Assembly: GCA_002731315.1 (NCBI GenBank)
Contig: PCBG01000019.1
Location: forward strand, 1-64,000
Direction of reading: 5' to 3'
DNA length: 64,000 nt
DNA from: Rhodospirillaceae bacterium
GTDB taxonomy: Bacteria; Pseudomonadota; Alphaproteobacteria; Puniceispirillales; Puniceispirillaceae
The first letter of the stretch is position 1; every line of letters starts with the position of its first letter. Under the pieces are notes generated by a model that ran no database searches, had not been told where the DNA came from, and saw only the letters and a program-made list of their open reading frames with translations. Shown in pieces: positions 18,376 to 26,018 of this stretch. The position numbers and the translations under genes were made by a program.

Positions 18376-19746
18376 ATGGCGGCCGCCGCGATCATGCTGC
18401 CCACCAGCGCCAGCGCCCACGCTACCGGCCAGAGTTTTGTCGCGCTGCTGCCCACCGGGCCCTACATGGCCGTCGGCGTTGCCATCGTAGCGCTCAGCAT
18501 CATGCTTTTATGGTTCCTGCCGCAGCATTCTGGCGCTCGGCTTTTGCCAAGCTGCGGCGTAGGCCGCATCGCCGTACCGCCAGCGGCCCGGTCAGTCGCC
18601 AGCTTTCTGACCTTCATAATGTTGTGCGGCGGCATCGCGAGTGGACTGGCGGGCACGCGCGATCCGCTGGAAAATCCTCTGGTGTTGGGATTCTGGGTGG
18701 TATTCTGGATGGCATCGCCGATGATTCAGGGGTATGGGTTCAATCTGTGGGGCTGGATATCGCCCTGGCAATGGGCGGTTCGGCCACTGGCCGATCTGAC
18801 AAGACGACCGGTACTGACCTTGTCCCGGCGCGTCGGCGTCTGGCCGGCTGCGATTCTTCTCCTTGGATTTTCGGCCTTTACCCTCGCCGACCCGGCCCCT
18901 GACGACCCCGGACGCCTTGCAAAGGTGATTGCCGCCTACAGCCTGCTAACATTTGCCGGCATGGCGCTGGCTGGGCCGGGCCGCTGGCTTCGGCAAGTGG
19001 AATTCCTGTCTGTACTGATGGCGCAGTTCGGCAGGCTGGGCCTGCTGGCGCGTCGCGGTGGGCGGGTGCGGGCCGGATGGCCTGGATGGCAGCTGGCGAA
19101 TGGCGCCGCCTCGGTCCCGGGCATCCCTGTCTTTATCCTTGTGCTGCTTGGCACCGGATCCTTCGACGGCTTTAACGAAACCTTCGTCTGGCTCGACCTC
19201 ATCGGCGTCAATCCGCTAGCATTTCCCGGACGATCTGCCGTCATCGGACAGGTGATCGCCGGGCTTGTGGTGGCGAACCTGCTGCTGATCGGGCTGTTCC
19301 TGACGATGATACGGACCGGTGACGTGCTGGTTGGTGGCAATCGCTCGCATGCGCAGCTTTTGGCGCTGTTTGCGCCTACCATCCTGCCTATCGCGCTAGC
19401 GTATCATACCGCACACTATCTGCCGTCACTTCTGGTCGATGGCCAGTATGTAATGATCGCACTAAATGACCCTTTCGGCACGGGGGCAAATATCCTCAAT
19501 CTGGCCGATTTCTACGTCACCACTGGCTTTTTCAATCATCGCGAAACGATGCGGGTCATCTGGCTATGTCAGGCAGCGGTAATCGTGCTTGGCCATGTTA
19601 TCGCGGTCATTCTGGCGCATGCCAAAGCGGTAAAGACTTATGGGGATGTCGCACGGGCATTTCGCGCCGGCCTACCTCTAGCCGTATTCATGGTTCTTTA
19701 TACTTGGCTGGGCCTTTGGCTGCTGGCGGCCCCGAAAGGCGGGTGA
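18376..19746 (+). CDS. Polytopic membrane protein resembling proteins annotated 'fenitrothion hydrolase'
   Basis: A 456-residue protein with a cleavable N-terminal segment (MAAAAIMLPTSASAHA) and about ten hydrophobic helices. The pattern AHA...FVALLPTGPYMAVG, then VVFWMASPMIQGYGFNLWGWISPW, then GSFDGFNETFVWLDLIG resembles a family of membrane proteins often labelled fenitrothion hydrolase. That label derives from one organophosphate-degrading enzyme and should not be read as a proven activity here. An earlier in-frame start exists at 18325, but the chosen ATG gives a clean signal peptide. It lies between hyuA and the importer genes, so a transport or membrane-enzyme role in the same pathway is possible. 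Confidence 0.6.
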   Translation: MAAAAIMLPTSASAHATGQSFVALLPTGPYMAVGVAIVALSIMLLWFLPQHSGARLLPSCGVGRIAVPPAARSVASFLTFIMLCGGIASGLAGTRDPLENPLVLGFWVVFWMASPMIQGYGFNLWGWISPWQWAVRPLADLTRRPVLTLSRRVGVWPAAILLLGFSAFTLADPAPDDPGRLAKVIAAYSLLTFAGMALAGPGRWLRQVEFLSVLMAQFGRLGLLARRGGRVRAGWPGWQLANGAASVPGIPVFILVLLGTGSFDGFNETFVWLDLIGVNPLAFPGRSAVIGQVIAGLVVANLLLIGLFLTMIRTGDVLVGGNRSHAQLLALFAPTILPIALAYHTAHYLPSLLVDGQYVMIALNDPFGTGANILNLADFYVTTGFFNHRETMRVIWLCQAAVIVLGHVIAVILAHAKAVKTYGDVARAFRAGLPLAVFMVLYTWLGLWLLAAPKGG

Positions 19747-19778
19747 TTCCGTCTGGGTCATTTTGGGCTGGACATAAT

Positions 19779-19790
19779 GTTTGCACAAAC
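19779..19790. promoter_or_regulatory. Inverted repeat upstream of the ABC substrate-binding protein gene
   Basis: GTTTG-CA-CAAAC is a perfect inverted repeat 80 bp before the substrate-binding protein start. It shares the core CACAAAC with the palindrome in front of the Mo-hydroxylase operon. A TATAAA-like element follows at 19812-19817. Candidate operator for the MarR-type protein encoded at 24612; unproven. Confidence 0.35.
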
Positions 19791-19869
19791 ACAAACTTGG
19801 CGCAGATCTTATATAAAGAATTCAGAGCAACAATCGAAACGTAAGGAAACATAAGGAAGGGAGGCCATC

Positions 19870-21225
19870 ATGAAAAAGACGATCCACGAAAATTCGGCTG
19901 ACAACACCCCCGCAAAAGACGCCGGCGAAAGCCGGATTGTCGCAGCAAAGCCAAGTCGCCGCAAGGCAATCAAGACGCTAGCAGCCACAACCGCCCTAGC
20001 GGCGGCGGCCAGTAGCATGCCACTATTCGGGCGCTACGGCCAAGTGCAAAGCTCGGAGCCCATCAAGATTGGCTTCCAGGTACACAGAACCGGCATTGGT
20101 GCCGCTTATGGCCGCTGGTATGACCGTACAACCAAGGCCGCAGTCAAAAAGATCAATGGCGAGGGCGGGATCAATGGTCGCGCTGTCGAGATTGTTGCCG
20201 AGGATGACGGCACAGACCCCAAGCGGGGCGCGGAAGTTGTTGAGAAAATGGCGACCCAGCACGGCTGTGACATTGCGTTCGGAACCCTGTTTAGCCATGT
20301 GGTGATCGGCTCAGCGCCGCGTGCTGGCGAACTGAAAATCCCGTATTTCGTTGTCTCGGAAGGACATCATGTCGCCAGCGGCATGCTTAACCGCTACACG
20401 CTGCAACCCGGCATTACCGATGTTAAAAGCCAGGTGCAGGCGATGGCCCCCTTTGTCAACAGCACGCTTGGCAAGAAGGTCACGATGATCTACCCGGATT
20501 TTGCCTTCGGACATGATCACCGCGATTATTTCTCAGCCGCGGTCGAGGCACAGGGAGGCGAAGTTGTGGCAAAAATCGCAATTCCACCGACCGAATCCTC
20601 ATTCACCAAATATTTCCCGAAAATCCCTCGCAACACCGATGTGATCTATCATGTCATGGTAGGCCCGGCAGTTCTGACCTTCGTCAAGGAAATGGGTGAG
20701 TTCTTCGGCAACTCGCGACCTGAGATTTTTGGCTTTATCGACTCGCTCGAAGCGGTTGATCTGGCCAGCCCGGGACTTGAATTCCTAGAAGGTACATACT
20801 TCTGGGAGGGCAACCCGCGCTATGCGCAGGCCGATCAGTCAGAGTACGACAAGGCGTATCGCGCAGCGGTCGGTGTCGATGCGAACGGCGCCTCGATGTC
20901 GGATTCAAAGGATGTCGCGACCTATGCCCATATGTTTGGCTGCTGGGAGACACTGCATATCGTCAAGGCAGGCATGGAAGCCAGCGGATATGCCGGTGCT
21001 GGCGACCGCGCCAAGCTGATCGAGGCGGTGGAATCTATGAGCGCGATGCCGCATTCCTTTGCGCACCCGCAGGGCGCAAAAGAGTTCAACGGAAAGACAC
21101 ACCAAACCTTTGGCCACCAGTACATCACACGCGTTACCAACGGCAAGCTTGTGCTGGCTCACACAACCTCGATCTCGGATACCTACTATCCCGACGAGGT
21201 GGATTACACGACTCAGTCCTTCTAG
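19870..21225 (+). CDS. Branched-chain-type ABC transporter substrate-binding protein
   Basis: A 451-residue periplasmic binding protein of the type I (LIVBP-like) fold. It carries a twin-arginine-like signal (SRRKAIKTLAATTALAAAAS), then PIKIGFQVHRTGIGAAYGRWYDRTTKAAV and NGEGGINGRAVEIVAEDDGTD. The segment NGRAVEIVAEDDGTDP is characteristic of the family; its ligands range from amino acids to urea, amides and aromatics. A strong ribosome binding site (AAGGAAGGGAGG) precedes the ATG. A terminator follows the gene, so this component is probably made in excess over the permeases. The ligand is unknown. Confidence 0.9.
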   Translation: MKKTIHENSADNTPAKDAGESRIVAAKPSRRKAIKTLAATTALAAAASSMPLFGRYGQVQSSEPIKIGFQVHRTGIGAAYGRWYDRTTKAAVKKINGEGGINGRAVEIVAEDDGTDPKRGAEVVEKMATQHGCDIAFGTLFSHVVIGSAPRAGELKIPYFVVSEGHHVASGMLNRYTLQPGITDVKSQVQAMAPFVNSTLGKKVTMIYPDFAFGHDHRDYFSAAVEAQGGEVVAKIAIPPTESSFTKYFPKIPRNTDVIYHVMVGPAVLTFVKEMGEFFGNSRPEIFGFIDSLEAVDLASPGLEFLEGTYFWEGNPRYAQADQSEYDKAYRAAVGVDANGASMSDSKDVATYAHMFGCWETLHIVKAGMEASGYAGAGDRAKLIEAVESMSAMPHSFAHPQGAKEFNGKTHQTFGHQYITRVTNGKLVLAHTTSISDTYYPDEVDYTTQSF

Positions 21226-21231
21226 GGCAAT

Positions 21232-21276
21232 GGCGTGGCCCGCAAGCACGGGCCACGCCCTTTCTTTATTTTTTTT
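21232..21276 (+). terminator. Strong intrinsic terminator after the binding-protein gene
   Basis: A perfect 11-bp stem (GGCGTGGCCCG at 21232-21242 with CGGGCCACGCC at 21249-21259, 6-base loop) is followed by a T-rich tract to 21276. It lies between the binding-protein gene and the permease genes and probably sets a higher level of the former by partial termination. Confidence 0.88.
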
Positions 21277-21327
21277 ACGTAATATTTTTTTCTACGCTCT
21301 GGGGGGGGATGGCGTTAGCCGCATTGC

Positions 21328-22254
21328 ATGGAACTCGGGCCCTATCTGATCCTTGGCCTCCTTGAAGGACTGGTCACAGCCGCCGTGCTGTCATTGATGG
21401 CACTCGGGCTATCGCTCGTCTTCGGGGTGATGCGAGTGGTCAATGTCTCGCATGGTGAATTCTTTATGGTCGGTGCGGTGCTGACCTGGTGGATCGCGGA
21501 TCTGGTGGGCGGTCATCCGGCTTTAGGCTTCATAGCCGCGCTGGTGCTAGCGCCGCTGCTGACAGCCGGGCTTGCCATGCTTGCCGATCAGCTGGTACTG
21601 AAGAGGATCGGCTATGACCCCGAACGTACAATCGTCGCGACAATCGGTCTTTTGTATGTCATTCAACAGGTCACGCTGATGACCTATGGCCCCGACGCGC
21701 GCCCGGTCGAGGCCCCGTTCAATCATCGCCTGTCCATCCCTTTTGTCGAATGGACTGATGGCGGGATGGTGATGTACTGGCCCTGGGGGCTTGGCACCAC
21801 GAGTTACAAGCTGGCGGTGATCGGTGCCGCCATTATCTTGCTGACTACCATCTGGCTGCTGATGACCCGGACCCGTTACGGATTGCTGATGCGGGCAACT
21901 CAGCTTGACCGCGAGACGGCGCAGGCCTTCGCCATTCCGGTCGGAAAGGTCTATGCCTCGGTCTTCGGGCTCGGCGCTGGATTGGCGGCGCTTGGCGGCG
22001 TGCTGATCGTGCCCATCCAGCAGGCCCACTACCTGATGGGGCATGACCCGCTGTTGCTGTCTTTCATTGTGGTGATCATCGGCGGTCTGGGCAGCCTGCC
22101 TGGCACAGTCGTGGCAGCACTGCTCATCGGTATCAGCGATGGTATAATCTCAGTCTTCTTTTCACCAACTTTGGCCAAGATCATTGCCACGCTGGCGGTA
22201 GCCCTTGTACTGGTCTTCCGGCCACAGGGGCTGTTTGGAAAGCGCACGCTATGA
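21328..22254 (+). CDS. livH: Branched-chain-type ABC transporter permease LivH-like
   Basis: A 308-residue inner-membrane permease with about eight helices and the family stretches MALGLSLVFGVMRVVNVSHGEFFMVGA and GLGAGLAALGGVLIVP. It pairs with the LivM-like protein to form the import channel. The start at 21328 is preceded by a run of eight G (21301-21308). Its stop overlaps the LivM start by 4 bp. Confidence 0.9.
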   Translation: MELGPYLILGLLEGLVTAAVLSLMALGLSLVFGVMRVVNVSHGEFFMVGAVLTWWIADLVGGHPALGFIAALVLAPLLTAGLAMLADQLVLKRIGYDPERTIVATIGLLYVIQQVTLMTYGPDARPVEAPFNHRLSIPFVEWTDGGMVMYWPWGLGTTSYKLAVIGAAIILLTTIWLLMTRTRYGLLMRATQLDRETAQAFAIPVGKVYASVFGLGAGLAALGGVLIVPIQQAHYLMGHDPLLLSFIVVIIGGLGSLPGTVVAALLIGISDGIISVFFSPTLAKIIATLAVALVLVFRPQGLFGKRTL

Positions 22255-23195
22255 CCGATTTGCAGAAATCGTGGGCGCTTCACCTAGGCGTTATCGCGCT
22301 CCTGTTCGTGTTGCAATTCATCCTACCCGCCTATCACCATGGCAGCCTCGCTAGGATCATGGTACTGACCTGCTATGCCATAGGCTATAATATCCTGTTC
22401 GGTTATACCGGCCTTCTCAGCCTAGGGCATGCGCTGTTCTTCGCCGCCGGCATGTATGGCATGTCTCTCAGTATTCAGCATCTTGACTGGGCCGCCGGGC
22501 CTGCGATGCTGGCCGGGCTTGCCGCCGGATTTGCCGTCGCGCTTGTGATCGGATTCCTGCTGCTGCGCACCGCCGGGGTCGCTTTCATGATTGTGACGCT
22601 GATGTTCGCGCAGGCTGGTTATCTGACAGTGCTGTATTTCGGCGAATGGACACGCGGCGATGAAGGTTTTGTAATCCAGCAGGAGCTGCGCCGCATCGCC
22701 GGCTTTGATCTGTCTGACCCGACAAGCCGCTACTTCGCGGCATTGTTGATGATGGCGGTGTGTATCATCATCACACTGCGCGTTGTGCAGACCGGTTTCG
22801 GGCGCGTGCTTGTGGCGATGCGCGAGAATGAGGAACGCACCCGCATGCTGGGCTATGATATCCAGCGGCACAAACTTGCGGCCATACTGCTGTCCGGAAC
22901 AATGTCGGCGGCAGCCGGCGCAGCCTACGGTCTGCTTTTTGGCTATGCCGGGGCCACCTTCGCCTCGGTTCAGTATTCGATTTTTCCGCTTCTCTGGGTA
23001 CTTCTTGGCGGCGCAGGCACCGTTCTGGGGCCATTTATCGGAACGCTGTTCATGTTCTATCTCATTGATCTTTCCAGCGGGTTGACAACCGCCTACATGC
23101 TGATCGCCGGCTTGGTGCTGGTGGCGCTAACCCTGTTCGCGCCACAGGGACTTGTAGGCGAGCTGCGGCGGCGCACAATGCGGTGGCTGCCATGA
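22251..23195 (+). CDS. livM: Branched-chain-type ABC transporter permease LivM-like
   Basis: A 314-residue permease with about nine hydrophobic helices. Family signatures are GYNILFGYTGLLSLGHALFFAAGMY and the cytoplasmic coupling loop VLVAMRENEERTRMLGYD. It partners LivH and both ATPases. It overlaps livH at its start and livG at its end by ATGA junctions, indicating one translationally coupled transcript. Confidence 0.9.
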   Translation: MTDLQKSWALHLGVIALLFVLQFILPAYHHGSLARIMVLTCYAIGYNILFGYTGLLSLGHALFFAAGMYGMSLSIQHLDWAAGPAMLAGLAAGFAVALVIGFLLLRTAGVAFMIVTLMFAQAGYLTVLYFGEWTRGDEGFVIQQELRRIAGFDLSDPTSRYFAALLMMAVCIIITLRVVQTGFGRVLVAMRENEERTRMLGYDIQRHKLAAILLSGTMSAAAGAAYGLLFGYAGATFASVQYSIFPLLWVLLGGAGTVLGPFIGTLFMFYLIDLSSGLTTAYMLIAGLVLVALTLFAPQGLVGELRRRTMRWLP

Positions 23196-23905
23196 GCCTG
23201 CTGTCCACACGCGATCTCACCCGACATTTCGGTGGCCTGAAGGCCGTGGAGAATGTCGATTTTGAGCTTCCCACCGGGCAGGTGCGCGCACTGATCGGTC
23301 CGAACGGAGCCGGTAAGACAACCTTTGTCGGCATGCTATCGGGCCGGATCCCCTCAAGCCGCGGGCAGATAATCTTTGACGGGCGCAACATCACTGCCGA
23401 ACCGGCGCATCGGCGTATCCGCGCCGGCATGGCCTATACATTTCAGATCACGTCGGTCTATGGCCGCCTGCCGGTGACCGAGAATGTCGCGCTGGCGGTC
23501 CGCTGGCGAACCGGCGGCGACGAGGCCGAGACCAGGCGACGCGTAGGCGAGGCGCTGGAGCGCGTTGGCATCGCCGACCGTGCCGACCAGCTTGCGGGTG
23601 ACCTGAGCTACGGGCATCAGCGGCTTCTGGAGATTGCCATGGGGCTGAGCCAAGGACCGCGCCTTCTGATCCTTGATGAACCGACACAGGGCCTCGCCGA
23701 CAGCGAGATCACCGATTTCATCGCGCTGATCCGAAATCTGGCGGGCGAAATGACCATCCTGCTGATCGAACATAACATCAATGTTGTGATGCAGACGGCA
23801 GATGCCATCACCGTTCTGAACGCTGGTCAGGTGCTTGCCGAGGGCACACCTGACGCGATCCGTGCCAATGCCGTCGTGCAGGCCGCTTATCTGGGGACAG
23901 GCTGA
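23192..23905 (+). CDS. livG: Branched-chain-type ABC transporter ATP-binding protein LivG-like
   Basis: A 237-residue ATPase with Walker A GPNGAGKTT, signature LSYGHQRLLEIA and Walker B LLILDEPTQGL. N-terminal FGGLKAVENV is typical of LivG. The ATG at 23192 overlaps the LivM stop; an upstream in-frame codon at 23183 is less likely. The stop shares a base with the LivF start (TGATG). Confidence 0.92.
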   Translation: MSLLSTRDLTRHFGGLKAVENVDFELPTGQVRALIGPNGAGKTTFVGMLSGRIPSSRGQIIFDGRNITAEPAHRRIRAGMAYTFQITSVYGRLPVTENVALAVRWRTGGDEAETRRRVGEALERVGIADRADQLAGDLSYGHQRLLEIAMGLSQGPRLLILDEPTQGLADSEITDFIALIRNLAGEMTILLIEHNINVVMQTADAITVLNAGQVLAEGTPDAIRANAVVQAAYLGTG

Positions 23906-24600
23906 TGCTGAGCGTTAGCGGATTGTCATCCGGATATGGCGAGGCGCAGGTCCTTCATGATGTTTCCTTTAATGTCGAGCCCGGCGAGATTGTCTGCCTT
24001 CTTGGGCGCAATGGCGCCGGCAAAAGCACATGCCTAAAAACAATCATGGGCCTCATCCGCGCCACCAGCGGGAGAGTTGAATGCGGGAGAGTCGAGATCT
24101 CGCGCCTGCCGGCAGATGAGGTGCCACGCCACAGAATTGGGTATATACCACAGGGACGCCGCCTGTTTTCCGAGCTGACGGTCGCGGAAAATCTAGAAAT
24201 CGGCCTTATGGTCAGCCGCAAGGACCATACTTTTCGGGAACAGGTGCTTGAGATGTTCCCACGGCTCCGTGAAAGGCTGCACCAGCGCGCCGATACGCTG
24301 TCCGGCGGCGAACAGCAGATGCTCGCAACGGGCCGAGCACTGTGCATCAACCCATCGGTACTGCTGCTTGACGAACCGACTGAGGGGCTGCAGCCCTCTA
24401 TGATCGAACAGATCCGTCAGGCTGTCACCGCCATGCGTGACCGCGGCGTGGCTATCCTGCTAGTTGAACAGCGCGTTGATGCAGTGCTGTCGATCGCAGA
24501 CCGAGTAGTTTTTCTCGAGAATGGCCGCAGCCATGCGCCGGTAGCGGCTGCTGCGCTTCGCGACGATCCGGAGCTGCTTCATCGCTTTGTCGGCGTATAG
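23905..24600 (+). CDS. livF: Branched-chain-type ABC transporter ATP-binding protein LivF-like
   Basis: A 231-residue ATPase with Walker A GRNGAGKST, signature LSGGEQQMLATGRAL and Walker B VLLLDEPTEGLQP, the standard LivF pattern. It completes a five-gene importer. It ends 11 bp from the convergent MarR-type gene. Confidence 0.92.
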   Translation: MLSVSGLSSGYGEAQVLHDVSFNVEPGEIVCLLGRNGAGKSTCLKTIMGLIRATSGRVECGRVEISRLPADEVPRHRIGYIPQGRRLFSELTVAENLEIGLMVSRKDHTFREQVLEMFPRLRERLHQRADTLSGGEQQMLATGRALCINPSVLLLDEPTEGLQPSMIEQIRQAVTAMRDRGVAILLVEQRVDAVLSIADRVVFLENGRSHAPVAAAALRDDPELLHRFVGV

Positions 24601-24611
24601 CGAGCCAAGCC

Positions 24612-25031
24612 CTAGATCAGACGTTCCAGCAGCTGCAGCAGCTGGCGCTGTTCATCATTATCAAGTGGTGCCAGCGTCTGGCGCGAAACCTCGGCCGCCT
24701 GCGCGGCATATTTCCGGAAAAGCGCCCGCCCCTTTCGTGTTGGGGTCAATATCAGGCGCCGCTTGTCACTCTCCAGCGGACCGGCAGTGACAAGATCGCG
24801 GGCGCGCAGCCGGTCCACCACGCCCTTGATTGTCGCCACATCCATGGATGTCAACCGTCCAAGCTCGTTCTGCGAGGCCTGGTCAAGCTCGCACAGCTTA
24901 GCAAGAGCCGCGAATTGGGTCGGCGTCATCTCCGGGATCAGGGCAGAAAAAATCGCGATATGCCGCTGTACCGCACGCCGCATGACGAAGCCAATCTGAC
25001 GTTCGAGTACATAGGTGTTGGATATGTCCAT
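24612..25031 (-). CDS. MarR family transcriptional regulator
   Basis: A 139-residue winged-helix protein: MDISNTYVLERQIGFVMRRA dimerisation helix, HTH around ASQNELGRLTSMDVATIKGVVDRL, and wing ESDKRRLILTPTRKGRAL. MarR proteins usually repress divergent catabolic genes until a small aromatic or acidic ligand binds. It sits between the importer and the Mo-hydroxylase operon and is divergent from the latter, making it the obvious candidate regulator for both. An upstream in-frame extension to 25121 exists, but the family N-terminus fits 25031. Confidence 0.87.
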   Translation of the reverse strand: MDISNTYVLERQIGFVMRRAVQRHIAIFSALIPEMTPTQFAALAKLCELDQASQNELGRLTSMDVATIKGVVDRLRARDLVTAGPLESDKRRLILTPTRKGRALFRKYAAQAAEVSRQTLAPLDNDEQRQLLQLLERLI

Positions 25032-25127
25032 GGACGGTCCTCCAACCTGCGGCGACATAGCAGCCATCCGGCGCATCCTGCGCCGTCTTTGACAGTTGAC
25101 ACTACCAGACCCGCATAGCACAGTCTA

Positions 25128-25139
25128 TTTGTACACAAA
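25128..25139. promoter_or_regulatory. Candidate MarR operator upstream of the Mo-hydroxylase operon
   Basis: TTTGT-AC-ACAAA is a perfect inverted repeat in the MarR/FAD-subunit divergent region, 34 bp before the FAD-subunit start. A TTGACA hexamer lies at 25089-25094. Symmetry and location fit an operator; binding is inferred. Confidence 0.4.
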
Positions 25140-25172
25140 CGAAATATGCAGCAATTTCAATCCGGTCGGGCC

Positions 25173-26018
25173 ATGTCCTATTTGCGACCACATCGGCTAG
25201 AAAACGCCCTCGAATGGCTTGCCGCCGAGCAACCGCTCGTCATGGCCGGCTGCACCGACATCTATCCGCTGCACCAGACACCCGCCCTTGATGGGCCGCT
25301 TCTCGACATCACCGATCTCGATGAGCTTCGTGGCATCACGCTGGCGGAGGGCTGGCGGCGTATTGGCGCGGCAACCAGCTGGGCCGATATCCTGCGCGCC
25401 GACCTGCCGGCAGCCTATGATGGTCTGCGGGCAGCGGCGCGGGAAATTGGCGGCGTCCAGATTCAGGCCAGTGGCACCATAGGCGGCAATCTGTGCACCG
25501 CTTCACCAGCTGGCGACAGCATCCCCTGTCTAATGACGATGGATGCCGAAATCGAGCTTGCCTCGCATCGTGGTATCCGTTGCCTGCCATTGGCGGATTT
25601 TCTGACCGGAGCACGGCAGACGGCCCGCGAACGGGACGAGCTTGTGGTCGCTGTTCATGTGCCGGAAGAGGCCGAAACCGGCTGTGCCGGATTTGAAAAG
25701 CTTGGCGCACGCCGGTATCTGGTAATTTCTATTGCGATGACGGCAGCACGGCTGGTGATCAATCAGGACCGCATTGACAGCGCGGCGATCGCGGTCGGGG
25801 CCTGCGCGCCAGTCGCGGTGCGGTTACGAGATATCGAGGCAGCCCTGCAAGGCCAGTCATGCGCCGATGCCGAAGCCAGCCTGCGCGATAGCAAATCACG
25901 CATCATGACTGCCCTGTCTCCTATTGATGATGTGCGGGGCACCGCCGGCTATCGCCGGGAGGCCGCCGCCGAACTGGTCACAAGGCTGGTCGGACGCTTA
26001 TGCAAGGATGCAGTATGA
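25173..26018 (+). CDS. Molybdenum hydroxylase FAD-binding subunit (CoxM/XdhB type)
   Basis: A 281-residue FAD subunit of a xanthine dehydrogenase-family enzyme. FAD pyrophosphate-binding segments are visible (VMAGCTDIYP and TIGGNLCTASPAGDS), as is the C-terminal CO-dehydrogenase flavoprotein domain (about 175-280). It passes electrons from the Fe-S clusters of its partner to an acceptor. The start MSYLRPHRLENAL at 25173 fits the family; an ATG at 25146 is also in frame. The stop overlaps the next gene by ATGA at 26015. Confidence 0.9.
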   Translation: MSYLRPHRLENALEWLAAEQPLVMAGCTDIYPLHQTPALDGPLLDITDLDELRGITLAEGWRRIGAATSWADILRADLPAAYDGLRAAAREIGGVQIQASGTIGGNLCTASPAGDSIPCLMTMDAEIELASHRGIRCLPLADFLTGARQTARERDELVVAVHVPEEAETGCAGFEKLGARRYLVISIAMTAARLVINQDRIDSAAIAVGACAPVAVRLRDIEAALQGQSCADAEASLRDSKSRIMTALSPIDDVRGTAGYRREAAAELVTRLVGRLCKDAV

